Below are positions 1-8,624 of a stretch of 43,813 nt of DNA, piece by piece. This DNA comes from Candidatus Gastranaerophilales bacterium (lineage in GTDB: Bacteria; Cyanobacteriota; Vampirovibrionia; Gastranaerophilales; Gastranaerophilaceae), in contig CALVBU010000017.1 of NCBI GenBank assembly GCA_944325875.1, forward strand, positions 1-43,813, written 5' to 3'. The stretch's first letter is position 1; every line of letters begins with the position of its first letter. The notes under the pieces are model-generated. The model was not told where the DNA came from, made no database searches, and was given only the letters and a program-made list of their open reading frames with translations. A program made the position numbers and the translations under genes.

Positions 1-74
1 TGTGAACGCAATTCGTTATCTGACAATCGCGCTGTTATGCTTAGTAATCTCGCTTGTGATGCACTTAAGCCCAT
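1..74 (-). CDS. N-terminus of an unknown protein, runs off the left edge
   Basis: Reading the minus strand from 74 gives an open frame to the window edge, 24 complete codons beginning MGLSASQARLL and ending with a basic, Ser/Arg/Leu-rich stretch. A good ribosome binding site (AGGAAAGGA) lies eight bases upstream of the ATG. Both plus-strand frames here end in stops by about base 96 and have no good start. I recall similar N-termini (ASQARLL followed by TAR) from gut melainabacterial hypothetical proteins, but this is memory and not a search. Function unknown; the rest of the gene is outside the window. Confidence 0.6.
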   Translation of the reverse strand, partial: MGLSASQARLLSITARLSDNELRS

Positions 75-198
75 TTCGACAATCCTTTCCTAGTTAATAG
101 TTAATACGGCATTTTGCAGCAGAAACTTTATTAATATCAGAATTTAGCTTTACAATTAGTTACAATAGGAAATTTTATTTTTGTGATAGCATTAAAGT

Positions 199-1491
199 AT
201 GATTGATAGATATTCTAGAGATGAAATGAAAAATATTTGGGATTTACATTCCAAATTTGAGTATTATCTAAAAGTGGAAATTGCCGTTTGTGAAGCTTAT
301 GCAGAAATGGGAAAATTCCCGAAAAAAGATATTGAAGAATTAAAAACAAAAGCTTCATTTACAATTGAACGCATTGATGAAATTGAAGCAGAAGTCAGAC
401 ACGATGTAATTGCATTTTTAACTTGCGTAAATGAAAGTTTGGGCGATTTAGCAAAATATATGCACGTTGGAATGACAAGTTCTGATGTTATAGATACAGC
501 TTTTGCGCTACAAATTCAAGATAGCGGAAAAATCATTATTAAAGATTTAGAAGAAACTATTAAATCATTAAAAGAACTTGCTAAAAAACATAAAAATACA
601 GTATGCATAGGTCGTTCTCATGGAATTCATGCTGAAGTTATGACATTTGGCGTAAAAATATGTTCTTGGATCGATATTCTAGAAAGACAGCTTGATAACT
701 TCAAACATGCATTAGAAGAAATTAGAGTAGGACAAATTTCGGGCCCTGTTGGAACTTACAGCAACATTTCACCTGAAATCGAAGAAATAACTTGCAAAAA
801 CTTAGGGCTAAAACCTGCAAGAATTTCAACACAAATTATTGCAAGAGATTATCACGCATACTTTATGCAATCATTAGCACTTATTGCCAGTGTAATAGAA
901 CAATTTGCCACAGAAATCAGACACTTGCAAAGAACTGAAGTTCTAGAAGTTGAAGAAGGTTTCGGGGCAAAACAAAAAGGTTCATCAGCTATGCCTCACA
1001 AGAAAAACCCTGTATTAAGTGAAAACTTATGCGGACTAGCAAGAGTTGTAAGAGCAAATTCTATTGTTGCATTGGAAAATATTCCCCTATGGCATGAAAG
1101 AGACATCTCTCATAGTTCTGCCGAAAGAATTATTTTCCCAGATAGTTTTACTTTAGTGGACTTTATGTTGCATAGATTTAACGGAGTTGTACAAAACTTG
1201 GTTGTCCATGAAAAAAATATGTTAAAAAATACCGAAAAATTCGGAGGAATAGTATTCTCTCAAAAAGTACTGCTAGAACTTGTTGAAAAAGGACTTACCA
1301 GAGAAGAAGCATACCGAATTGTTCAGAGAAATGCTCTTGATGCATTTGAAAATGATGGCGATTTTAAAAATAATCTTTTAAATGATACAGATGTCACAAA
1401 ACTTTTAACAAATGAAGAAATAGAAAAAATCTTTGACAAAAATGCGTTTTTAGAAAACATTAATACTATTTACAAACGTATTCTGAATTAA
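199..1491 (+). CDS. purB: Adenylosuccinate lyase PurB
   Basis: Cytosolic purine enzyme of the fumarase/aspartase superfamily. It splits SAICAR to AICAR and adenylosuccinate to AMP, releasing fumarate in both steps. The 430-residue protein has the superfamily signature SSAMPHKKNP at residues 262-271, containing the catalytic serine loop, and the conserved GRSHG at 138-142 with the candidate catalytic His141. Length is normal for the short bacterial PurB. There is no Shine-Dalgarno; a TAGCAT hexamer preceded by TGA sits six bases before the ATG, so the message may be leaderless. Its last 26 bases overlap the 3' end of the convergent GT9 gene. Confidence 0.96.
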   Translation: MIDRYSRDEMKNIWDLHSKFEYYLKVEIAVCEAYAEMGKFPKKDIEELKTKASFTIERIDEIEAEVRHDVIAFLTCVNESLGDLAKYMHVGMTSSDVIDTAFALQIQDSGKIIIKDLEETIKSLKELAKKHKNTVCIGRSHGIHAEVMTFGVKICSWIDILERQLDNFKHALEEIRVGQISGPVGTYSNISPEIEEITCKNLGLKPARISTQIIARDYHAYFMQSLALIASVIEQFATEIRHLQRTEVLEVEEGFGAKQKGSSAMPHKKNPVLSENLCGLARVVRANSIVALENIPLWHERDISHSSAERIIFPDSFTLVDFMLHRFNGVVQNLVVHEKNMLKNTEKFGGIVFSQKVLLELVEKGLTREEAYRIVQRNALDAFENDGDFKNNLLNDTDVTKLLTNEEIEKIFDKNAFLENINTIYKRILN

Positions 1492-2518
1492 TTCTATCAA
1501 GTATCATATTAGCTTTTTCAATAACTTCTTCTGCTGAAGGGTATTTTGTGCAGGCGTTGCAATCATTTTCTTTTGGACAAGTTCTTTTATTACAAGGCTG
1601 ACAAGATAATTTTCCACTTATAGCAAAATATTTATTTTCATCACCAAAGCAGCCAAATAAATTAGTTGCAGTACAACAAAAGACCTCAATCAAGGCAGGT
1701 TTTGCAGATGCCCAAGCAAGATGAGCACTCCCGGAATCCGGAGCTATTACAAGTTGAACACGTGAAAAAATTTCCATTAAATCATTCAAATTAGTTTTAC
1801 CGGCTAGATTAATAAATTTGTCTCCTCCAATTGAAGAAATAAGTTTTTTATCCTGCTCCATACCTGTAAAAATCAAAGTACATCTATCTTTTAAAGCATC
1901 AATAACCTTAATCCAATTTTCTACCGCCCAATGTTTAGGCACCCAAGTCGTAGCAGGAGCTATTACAACTACAGGCTTTGAAAAATCGACATCTTTTAAA
2001 AGCTCATCTACTTTATTTTTAGTTTCCAATGATTGCTCTGGCAAAGACATTTTTATATTACTTATATCTAGTCCCAAATACTTTGCATAATCAAGGTTCC
2101 AGCGAACCATATGCAATCCGCCATCACACGGAGGGGTAATTTCATTAGCACCTAAAGATGCCCCCTCGGATGAATAATTTGAAATTATACGCCGTTTAGC
2201 ACCACAAAAACGCATAAACGGCAAACTTTTAATTCTTCTTTGACAATCGAAAGCAATATCATAATGCTCTTTTCTTAAATCGAAAATTAATTTTATCATG
2301 GCAAAAAGATATTTAAGATTAAATTTATTTTTTCGCCAAGTATAAAGAGGTGCAAAGAAAACCTTATCAGCACAAGTATTTCCCTTAACAATATCAATAC
2401 CCTTTTCAGTAGTTAACCAATGAACTTCGTACCCATTAGTCTTTAAATTATTGGCAAGCGGTACAGTAAAAATCACATCCCCGAGTGAGGACAACTTAAT
2501 CAATAAAACCTTTTTCAT
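1466..2518 (-). CDS. Glycosyltransferase family 9 (heptosyltransferase-like)
   Basis: A 350-residue GT-B enzyme of the ADP-heptose:LPS heptosyltransferase family. It starts with the typical KVLLIKLSSLGDVIFTVPL segment, where the SLGD loop is the acceptor-side signature. It has the C-terminal donor-site motif PDSGSAHLAWA. A cysteine cluster follows near the C-terminus, as in many family members. The likely role is sugar transfer in outer-membrane lipopolysaccharide or another envelope glycan; the substrate cannot be read from sequence. No Shine-Dalgarno is present; an extended -10 (TGATATAAT) ends seven bases before the ATG. It stands alone, convergent with and overlapping purB. Confidence 0.88.
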   Translation of the reverse strand: MKKVLLIKLSSLGDVIFTVPLANNLKTNGYEVHWLTTEKGIDIVKGNTCADKVFFAPLYTWRKNKFNLKYLFAMIKLIFDLRKEHYDIAFDCQRRIKSLPFMRFCGAKRRIISNYSSEGASLGANEITPPCDGGLHMVRWNLDYAKYLGLDISNIKMSLPEQSLETKNKVDELLKDVDFSKPVVVIAPATTWVPKHWAVENWIKVIDALKDRCTLIFTGMEQDKKLISSIGGDKFINLAGKTNLNDLMEIFSRVQLVIAPDSGSAHLAWASAKPALIEVFCCTATNLFGCFGDENKYFAISGKLSCQPCNKRTCPKENDCNACTKYPSAEEVIEKANMILDRINSEYVCK

Positions 2519-2525
2519 ATAAAAA

Positions 2526-2534
2526 ATTATATCA
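2526..2534 (-). promoter_or_regulatory. Extended -10 promoter of the GT9 gene, probably leaderless
   Basis: On the minus strand TGATATAAT matches the extended -10 form TGnTATAAT. Only seven bases separate it from the ATG at 2518, so the predicted transcription start coincides with the start codon. No ribosome binding site fits in between. Confidence 0.55.
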
Positions 2535-2542
2535 CGAAAATA

Positions 2543-3319
2543 TTACTTACATGTTTTCTTCCCATCCCAACTAAGGTCATTACAATGCAAATAATCCATA
2601 TTCTCGTTATATATTACCCATGCTGCACAACCATATCCGTTTAAACGATTTGGTACTGACTTATTACAATACTTAGAAAATTTAAATGAACCACTCATTT
2701 CACTAGTCTCCATAGCTGTTCCCATTGGAACTACTCCATATTTTGTAAAGTAAAATAAAAATACATCCTCACCTGTTTTGTTTGGAGCTTTTCTACCATT
2801 GGTATCATAAAATATTTGACCACAAATATTACTTAATTGCTTATTATCACCAACATTAAGCGAACAAGAAGAACTTTCAAACCAAAAACTATTAATAACA
2901 GCCCCATCAGCTAAAATCAATTGTTCTGAAAGAGTACCAAATGCAGTACCATCCAAAGAATGTCTGTCATATTTATAGCAATCACTTGAGGTAGGCGGAC
3001 AATATTTGACATACTTAATATATGGCAATATATAAGTTTTTATGAAATAATCTTGACCTATTTTGGTCTCCTCAGGATTAGTACCGGTTTCTTCATCATA
3101 AACAGACTTTGTAAGCCCCCATGATTCAATTGGACCATTAACCTCTATTGACATCTGCAGTGCACTATTCATTACACTCATAAACTTTTTTAATTTTGTT
3201 ACAGTAGCTTTTTCATTATTCTTTTGAATTAACGTTGGCAGTGTCATTGCAGCTACTATTCCAATTATTCCTAATGTAATTAGCACCTCTGCTAACGTAA
3301 AAGCATTTCTCTTTTTCAT
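2543..3319 (-). CDS. Type IV pseudopilin-like secreted protein (first of three)
   Basis: A 258-residue protein with a class III prepilin leader: a short basic start (MKKRNA), then FTLAEVLITLGIIG and a hydrophobic helix, with Glu at +5 after the presumed cleavage before Phe. Such proteins are cut by a prepilin peptidase and inserted in type II secretion or type IV pilus-like fibres. The rest is a Cys-containing globular head ending in a conserved WVIYNENMDYL tail also seen in the second pseudopilin. I chose this ATG because GGAGGA lies just upstream; the frame stays open back to a GTG at 3391, but that start would precede the leader motif. No other secretion gene is adjacent. Confidence 0.85.
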   Translation of the reverse strand: MKKRNAFTLAEVLITLGIIGIVAAMTLPTLIQKNNEKATVTKLKKFMSVMNSALQMSIEVNGPIESWGLTKSVYDEETGTNPEETKIGQDYFIKTYILPYIKYVKYCPPTSSDCYKYDRHSLDGTAFGTLSEQLILADGAVINSFWFESSSCSLNVGDNKQLSNICGQIFYDTNGRKAPNKTGEDVFLFYFTKYGVVPMGTAMETSEMSGSFKFSKYCNKSVPNRLNGYGCAAWVIYNENMDYLHCNDLSWDGKKTCK

Positions 3320-3372
3320 TTTTCCTCCGTTTGTTTTTATTACCTGTTTTTCTAAAATTTTTGCACGACAAA

Positions 3373-3506
3373 TCACCGTGTCTGTTGGCACGGCTTACTT
3401 TTCTGCTCTTTTGCTTTACTTCGGAGGTCTAAGTCGGAAATGCTTGACTTAACTGCTAGTCGGTAGCCCCCCCCCCCGAAATTCTATCTATATTTACTTT
3501 TTGCAT
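3373..3506 (-). other. Short leader ORF split by an 11-base G tract (possible contingency locus)
   Basis: An ATG at 3506 has one of the best ribosome binding sites in the window (AAGGAGGA, five bases spacing). It opens a frame MQKVNIDRIS that runs straight into a run of 11 G. With 11 G it stops after 16 residues, and with 10 G after 18. With 9 or 12 G it reads on to a TGA at 3375-3373 as a 43- or 44-residue peptide that is Ser/Lys/Arg rich. The block is markedly richer in G+C than its surroundings. It lies upstream of, and in the same direction as, the pseudopilin gene at 3319. It could be a phase-variable leader peptide, a decayed gene or a mobile repeat; no function is claimed. Confidence 0.4.
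3467..3477. repeat. Homopolymer tract, 11 C (11 G on the minus strand)
   Basis: A run of 11 C in an AT-rich genome, inside the short minus-strand ORF and about 150 bases upstream of the pseudopilin start. Tracts of this length slip during replication in many bacteria. Confidence 0.9.
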
Positions 3507-3629
3507 ACATTCCTCCTTGATTTATATTTATGTCTATTATTATAAATTATCTTCCACTAATTTTCAATACTCTCATTTTATACTTAAAAAAATATAAATA
3601 AAATTAAAAATATAAACTAGCAAAAAAAA

Positions 3630-3651
3630 TTTTTACTAGTGTTAGTAAAAA
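3630..3651. repeat. Inverted repeat abutting a start codon
   Basis: TTTTTACTA and TAGTAAAAA are perfect nine-base arms separated by GTGT, ending one base before the ATG at 3653. It could be an operator, or on the minus strand a weak A/T-only terminator, since eight T follow the arm there. Confidence 0.4.
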
Positions 3652-3652
3652 T

Positions 3653-4126
3653 ATGGATATAAATTTTACAGGAATAAATAACATAATTTCAGAAACAAAT
3701 CAAAAAATATCTGAAAAACTTGGACAAGAAAGTAAATCATATTTAAAAAATGTAAGTTTGACTATGAATTTAAATGATGTGGAAAATAAAGATTTATTTG
3801 AGTTCAAACAAGCATTACAAAATAGTACAAATTATTGCCGTAAAAAATGCTTAAACAAAAAGCAACCGGATAAACTTAACATATATTGTGAAAATATTAC
3901 CGAAATTGAAAACAAAAACAAAGAGTCGTATTCTTCTTTTGATGTAAACGGCACTACATTGCTACTTGATGAAGACGGCGTTTTACCAATTTTTACATAT
4001 ATTGCCAAACTAACAAAAAAAATTTCACAAAACACAAACTTGCCTGATAACGATAGAAAAGCTGCTGAATTTATTAATAACAAAATCCAAGAAGAAGCAG
4101 CCCGATATTTTGATATGAATGCTTAG
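3653..4126 (+). CDS. Hypothetical protein with INFTGI N-terminal tag
   Basis: A 157-residue soluble, Asn/Lys-rich protein, with no signal peptide and no recognised domain. It starts MDINFTGI; short INFTG-type starts are something I associate with melainabacterial hypotheticals. There are three Cys in the middle and helical, charged segments at both ends. It has no Shine-Dalgarno; the inverted repeat at 3630-3651 directly precedes the ATG. It lies upstream of dnaK in the same direction with about 120 bases between, so it is probably separately transcribed. Function unknown. Confidence 0.7.
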   Translation: MDINFTGINNIISETNQKISEKLGQESKSYLKNVSLTMNLNDVENKDLFEFKQALQNSTNYCRKKCLNKKQPDKLNIYCENITEIENKNKESYSSFDVNGTTLLLDEDGVLPIFTYIAKLTKKISQNTNLPDNDRKAAEFINNKIQEEAARYFDMNA

Positions 4127-4187
4127 CTTAATTATTTACTCCAATTATTAATTTTTTGTTTATTTTTTAAGGTTTCCTTTAAATCAG

Positions 4188-4196
4188 TGTTATAAA
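4188..4196 (+). promoter_or_regulatory. Candidate extended -10 promoter of dnaK
   Basis: TGTTATAAA fits an extended -10 and would give a leader of roughly 40 bases. A strong ribosome binding site (AAGGAG at 4231-4236) precedes the ATG. No CIRCE operator was seen. Confidence 0.35.
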
Positions 4197-4246
4197 TGAA
4201 AGTATAGAAATTAAGCAAAATAATTTAGTAAAGGAGATTATAAATT

Positions 4247-6091
4247 ATGGCAAAAACAATTGGTATCGACTTAGGTACAACAAACTCCGTTGTAGCAGTC
4301 ATGGAAGGTGGAAAACCTACCGTTATTGCCAACGCTGAAGGTTCTAGAACAACTCCTTCAATCGTAGGCTTTTCTAAAACTGGAGAAAGATTAGTTGGTC
4401 AGTTAGCTAAACGTCAAGCTATTTTGAACCCTGATAAAACAATCGCTTCTATCAAAAGACATATGGGCGATGATTATAAAGTAAATATCGAAGGCAAAGA
4501 TTATACACCTCAAGAAATTTCAGCTATGATTTTAAGAAAATTAGCTGATGATGCAAGTGCTTATCTTGGAGAAAAAGTTACATCAGCAGTTATTACAGTT
4601 CCTGCTTACTTTAACGACGCTCAAAGACAAGCTACAAAAGATGCAGGTAAAATTGCTGGTTTAGACGTACTTCGTATCGTTAACGAACCAACAGCTGCAG
4701 CTTTGGCTTACGGTTTGGAAAAAGACAAACCTGAAAAAGTTCTTGTATTCGACTTAGGTGGTGGTACATTCGATGTATCAATCCTTGAAATTGGTGACGG
4801 CGTTCACGAAGTTCTTTCAACATCAGGTGATACTCACTTAGGTGGTGACGACTTTGACCAAAAAATTATGGATTGGATGTGCGATGAATTCAAAAAACAA
4901 GAAGGAATTGACCTCCGTAACGACAAACAAGCTATGCAACGTGTTAAAGAAGCTGCAGAAAAAGCTAAATGTGAATTGTCATCAGTTATGGAAACAAATA
5001 TCAACCTTCCATTCATCACAGCTGATGCAAACGGTCCTAAACACTTAGACTTGAACTTAACAAGAGCTAAATTTGAAGATTTAAGCCGTGACTTGTTAAA
5101 CAGATGTAAAGTTCCTGTAGAAACTGCTTTGAAAGATGCAGGCGTTACAAAAGCTGATATTAACGAAGTTGTATTAGTTGGTGGTTCTTCAAGAATCCCT
5201 GCAGTTCAACAACTAGTAAAAGAATACACAGGAAAAGATCCTAACCAATCTGTAAACCCTGATGAAGTTGTTGCAGTTGGTGCAGCTATCCAAGCTGGTG
5301 TACTTGCAGGTGAAGTTAAAGACATCGTTCTACTTGATGTAACTCCATTAACACTAGGTATTGAAACTTTAGGCGGTGTAATGACTCCGTTAGTTCCAAG
5401 AAACACTACAATCCCAGTTTCAAAATCTCAAGTGTTCTCAACTGCAGAAAATAACCAAACAGCTGTTGATATCCATGTACTTCAAGGTGAAAGACCAATG
5501 GCTAAAGATAACAAATCTTTAGGTATGTTCAGACTTGACGGTATTCCACCAGCAATGAGAGGATTGCCTCAAATCGAAGTAACATTTGATATTGATGCTA
5601 ACGGTATCGTTAACGTATCTGCTAAAGATAAAGCTACTAATAAAGAACAAAAAATTACAATTACAAATTCTTCAAACCTTTCTGAAGCAGATATCGACAA
5701 AATGGTAAAAGAAGCTGAGGCAAATGCTGCTGAAGATAAAAAGAAAAAAGAAGAAGCTGAAATCAAAAATAATGCAACAAGCTTAATCGGTTCAGCTGAA
5801 AGAATTGTTAAAGATTTCGAAGGCAAAATTGATGCCGCTGACAAATCAAAACTTGATGAACAAAAAGCAGCTCTTCAAAAAGCATTGGATGAAAACAAAT
5901 CAACAGATGAATTGAAAAAATTATCTGAAGAATTGCAACAAACAATGTTCAGCATTTCACAAAAAGCATACGAAGCAGTTCAAAAAGAAGAACAAGCTAA
6001 CCAAGGTTCAGCTTCAAGCGAAAGTGCAGCTTCTGAAGACAAAAAAGGCGGAGATGATGATGTAATCGATGCTGAATATACTAAAGAATAA
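4247..6091 (+). CDS. dnaK: Chaperone protein DnaK (Hsp70)
   Basis: A 614-residue cytosolic ATP-dependent chaperone that works with DnaJ and GrpE in folding and stress recovery. It starts [21 protein letters not shown], the phosphate-1 loop of the actin-like ATPase. It carries the phosphate-2 loop [12 protein letters not shown], the adenosine-site segment [11 protein letters not shown], the hydrophobic linker [14 protein letters not shown], and an acidic tail ending [12 protein letters not shown]. Length is normal. Codon use is visibly more biased than in its neighbours, as expected for a highly expressed gene. It is a single-gene unit: grpE and dnaJ are not adjacent, and a strong terminator follows. 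Confidence 0.99.
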   Translation: MAKTIGIDLGTTNSVVAVMEGGKPTVIANAEGSRTTPSIVGFSKTGERLVGQLAKRQAILNPDKTIASIKRHMGDDYKVNIEGKDYTPQEISAMILRKLADDASAYLGEKVTSAVITVPAYFNDAQRQATKDAGKIAGLDVLRIVNEPTAAALAYGLEKDKPEKVLVFDLGGGTFDVSILEIGDGVHEVLSTSGDTHLGGDDFDQKIMDWMCDEFKKQEGIDLRNDKQAMQRVKEAAEKAKCELSSVMETNINLPFITADANGPKHLDLNLTRAKFEDLSRDLLNRCKVPVETALKDAGVTKADINEVVLVGGSSRIPAVQQLVKEYTGKDPNQSVNPDEVVAVGAAIQAGVLAGEVKDIVLLDVTPLTLGIETLGGVMTPLVPRNTTIPVSKSQVFSTAENNQTAVDIHVLQGERPMAKDNKSLGMFRLDGIPPAMRGLPQIEVTFDIDANGIVNVSAKDKATNKEQKITITNSSNLSEADIDKMVKEAEANAAEDKKKKEEAEIKNNATSLIGSAERIVKDFEGKIDAADKSKLDEQKAALQKALDENKSTDELKKLSEELQQTMFSISQKAYEAVQKEEQANQGSASSESAASEDKKGGDDDVIDAEYTKE

Positions 6092-6110
6092 TTAGTATTA
6101 ATATTTATAA

Positions 6111-6140
6111 AAAAGCGAGTCTATATGACTCGCTTTTTTT
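6111..6140 (+). terminator. Intrinsic terminator of dnaK
   Basis: AAAAGCGAGTC and GACTCGCTTTT form an 11-bp stem around the loop TATAT, running into seven T. It is 20 bases after the dnaK stop. Confidence 0.92.
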
Positions 6141-6209
6141 ATGCAAATATAATCGGCTCAAAATCAATACTAAAATTCGACCTTTTTTATTTTGTGTTAA
6201 TATAAATCT

Positions 6210-7760
6210 ATGGAAGTTGAACCTAACACGGCGGTAAATATAAAGAAAGTCCCAATATGGCTTATTTCTTTTACCATTTTGTTACCAACAGCTTTTACGA
6301 TGCTGGCAACATCAGAAACGAACGTGGCTATACCACATATTGCCGGATATTTTGGAGCAACTCTTGATGAAGCGAATTGGGTAATCACAAGTTATATGAT
6401 TGCTAACGCAATTCTTCTGCCAATGACTGCTTGGTGTGATAATATGATGGGCAGAGTGAATTTTTTAAAAGTATTTGTGGGAATTTTCACATTAGGTTCT
6501 TTTATGTGTGCCTTTGCTCCAAGTTTAAATATGATGGTATTAGGACGTCTTATTCAAGGAATAGGAGGCGGACCTTTAATGCCAATGGCTCAAGCGATAT
6601 TAATTGCGAGCTTTCCTTTTGAAAAACGAGGACTGGCGATGGCATTATTTATGTTATCAGTTATGGTTTCTTCAATTATTGGCCCTACAATTGGCGGATT
6701 AATCGTCGATAACTCAAGCTGGCAATGGATTTATTTAACAAACATTCCGGTCGGAATTGTATCCATATTTTTAATACACTTATTTATGCCAGAAAACCCT
6801 AACAGAATCAAGCCTAAAAAAGTTGACTTTGTCGGCTTTATATTATTAGTAGTATGGCTTTTAACCATGCAAATTGTACTTGATAAAGGGGAACAATATA
6901 ACTGGTTTGATTGTACTTGGGTGTGTTGGCTCACAGGAATATCCGTATTTTCATTTATATACTTCATTGTATGGGAACTTGAATATAAGGATCCGATGGT
7001 TAATGTTAGAATTTTTAAAGACAAAAACTTTGCTATAGGAACTTATCTTGCGGCATTCGTTAATATGATAATTTATGTCACAATTGTACTACTGCCAAAA
7101 TATTTGCAAAGTATTATGGGCTATACCGCAAGTTTAAGCGGTCTGTCTTTAGCGCCAAGAGTTATTTCCTGTTTAATTATGTTGAGTATCATTGGAAAAT
7201 TAGTTGCTAAAGTTGATAACAGAATACTTATTGCCTTAGGATTCTTTTTCATAGGATTTTCAACTTATTACTACACAAATTTATCACTAATGACAACTTT
7301 CGGTTACCTAGTAATTCCCAATATGATTCTTGGAGTAGGTGTAATTATGGCATCAGTACCTTTATCTGCATTAGTATTAGGTACTCTCCCCAAAACAGAA
7401 CTCTCCAACGGTGCTGGACTTCACAGTTTAGCAAAATGTATTGCAACAGTTTTGAGTATCTCACTTTCATCAACAATGGTTGCAAGATTATCTCAAGCAC
7501 ATCAGACATACCTTGTAGGGAACTTATCGAAAACAAACCCTGTATTTTGGCACGAAGCATCTGTTATGACCCATAAATTTATGCAACATACAGCAGAAAT
7601 TACTGCAGCACATAAAGCAAACGTTATCTTTTATAAAGAACTAATTACACAATCTCATATTTTTGCATATGTAAATGTATTTGCACTTTTTGCTCTTGTT
7701 TCATTTATACTTATACCACTTGGATTCTGGTTAAAAGTTGATTTTAAAAATAATAAATAA
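6210..7760 (+). CDS. MFS drug exporter, DHA2 (EmrB/QacA) family
   Basis: A 516-residue integral membrane antiporter of the 14-helix DHA2 family, likely exporting hydrophobic compounds with proton influx. The N-terminal cytoplasmic start is followed by the first helices with the typical WVITSYMIANAILLP segment (helix 2) and GRLIQGIGGGPLMP (helix 4 region). A second MFS gene at 29485 is clearly its paralogue. No EmrA-type membrane-fusion partner is next to it. It has no Shine-Dalgarno; TAATAT lies six bases before the ATG. It ends 11 bases from the convergent second pseudopilin. Substrate unknown. Confidence 0.9.
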   Translation: MEVEPNTAVNIKKVPIWLISFTILLPTAFTMLATSETNVAIPHIAGYFGATLDEANWVITSYMIANAILLPMTAWCDNMMGRVNFLKVFVGIFTLGSFMCAFAPSLNMMVLGRLIQGIGGGPLMPMAQAILIASFPFEKRGLAMALFMLSVMVSSIIGPTIGGLIVDNSSWQWIYLTNIPVGIVSIFLIHLFMPENPNRIKPKKVDFVGFILLVVWLLTMQIVLDKGEQYNWFDCTWVCWLTGISVFSFIYFIVWELEYKDPMVNVRIFKDKNFAIGTYLAAFVNMIIYVTIVLLPKYLQSIMGYTASLSGLSLAPRVISCLIMLSIIGKLVAKVDNRILIALGFFFIGFSTYYYTNLSLMTTFGYLVIPNMILGVGVIMASVPLSALVLGTLPKTELSNGAGLHSLAKCIATVLSISLSSTMVARLSQAHQTYLVGNLSKTNPVFWHEASVMTHKFMQHTAEITAAHKANVIFYKELITQSHIFAYVNVFALFALVSFILIPLGFWLKVDFKNNK

Positions 7761-7771
7761 TATTTTGAATA

Positions 7772-8521
7772 TTATTTACATTTTTTCTTGCCAGTCCACG
7801 AAAGGTCTTTACATTTAAGATAATCCATATTTTCGTTATATATTACCCAAGCCGTACAAGCACCGCCATGAGAGTAACAAGTAGAAAACGGCCACCCTGT
7901 TTCTTTTTCAGTTCCTGCAGGTATTATATTTTGTTTTGTTAAATAAAACATAAACAAATCTTTTCCATACATATTCGGGAAATTTACACCATTTAAATCA
8001 ATATATATTATTGCATACGTCTTACTCAAGACCCCAGGTCCACGATATTCACCTGCTGGATTTGCGATAATCATTACAGAAGAACCATCAACCATAAAAG
8101 CAGATGAAGTTTTAGCAGTTGAACCACCAATCTCATTATTAACTGCTCCATCTATCCTATAATATTTATCACTCATTCCGCAAGCTTTTTGATCTTTGGC
8201 ATTATTACAATCTCTAATTTTTTTGACATTCTCAAAAAGTCTATCTCTTATGAATATAGCATTTTGAGCCGTATAACTATCTTCATTTTCATCGGAACTT
8301 CCGGCATCTCTGCCTGTAATTCCCCATTCATCAGGAGTTCCGTACTTTTGAACAGAAGTCAGGTAACATTGAGAGAGAATACTATATATTTTTTTTAATT
8401 TTGTAATTGTAACCTTTTCCTGATATTTATTTATAACACTCGGAAGCGTCATAGATGCTACCACCCCTATAATACCAAGAGTTATTAGAGTTTCTGACAA
8501 TGTAAAAGCGTGTTTATTCAT
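7772..8521 (-). CDS. Type IV pseudopilin-like secreted protein (second of three)
   Basis: A 249-residue protein with prepilin leader MNKHA followed by FTLSETLITLGIIGVVASMTLP. Glu sits at +5 of the mature protein, then a helix and a Cys-containing head. Its tail ACTAWVIYNENMDYL and the following Cys/Lys/Trp pattern are nearly identical to the end of the first pseudopilin, pointing to recent duplication or a shared functional cap. The ATG at 8521 has GGGAGA upstream; the longer open frame to 8665 is not used because the leader motif would lie 48 residues in. It is transcribed away from the XRE gene at 8625, across a candidate operator. Confidence 0.85.
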   Translation of the reverse strand: MNKHAFTLSETLITLGIIGVVASMTLPSVINKYQEKVTITKLKKIYSILSQCYLTSVQKYGTPDEWGITGRDAGSSDENEDSYTAQNAIFIRDRLFENVKKIRDCNNAKDQKACGMSDKYYRIDGAVNNEIGGSTAKTSSAFMVDGSSVMIIANPAGEYRGPGVLSKTYAIIYIDLNGVNFPNMYGKDLFMFYLTKQNIIPAGTEKETGWPFSTCYSHGGACTAWVIYNENMDYLKCKDLSWTGKKKCK

Positions 8522-8533
8522 ATATAATCTCCC

Positions 8534-8570
8534 TATCAATATATTATTACTTAGTATCAATATATTGATA
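8534..8570. promoter_or_regulatory. Tandem palindromic operator candidate
   Basis: TATCAATATATTGATA at 8555-8570 is a perfect 16-bp palindrome. A near copy, TATCAATATATTATTA, starts 21 bases to the left at 8534, two helical turns away. The pair lies between the divergent pseudopilin and XRE genes, just upstream of the pseudopilin ribosome binding site. That is where an autoregulating XRE dimer would bind. Confidence 0.55.
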
Positions 8571-8624
8571 TTATTGTCATTATATTCACTTAAATAAAAT
8601 TTGTCAAGATAATATAATTTATAA

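Larger units (their letters stand above)
3320..3652. other. Intergenic region, 333 bases, structured leader
   Basis: Between the first pseudopilin and the gene at 3653. It holds the G-tract leader ORF and two small inverted repeats in the G+C-rich part: CCGTG with CACGG around 3376-3393, and TAAGTC with GACTTA around 3430-3451. A further AT-only inverted repeat abuts the plus-strand gene at 3630-3651. The rest is plain AT-rich DNA. Confidence 0.6.

Noticed and set aside
1..96. Two plus-strand frames open from the left edge, one of them hydrophobic.
   Set aside because: The minus-strand frame over the same bases has a strong ribosome binding site and a more natural protein sequence.
3376..3480. 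Possible cyclic-di-GMP or other riboswitch in the first pseudopilin leader.
   Set aside because: The conserved core sequences of known classes were not found; only small hairpins are present.
4127..4246. CIRCE/HrcA operator expected at dnaK.
   Set aside because: No TTAGCACTC/GAGTGCTAA-type inverted repeat is present.
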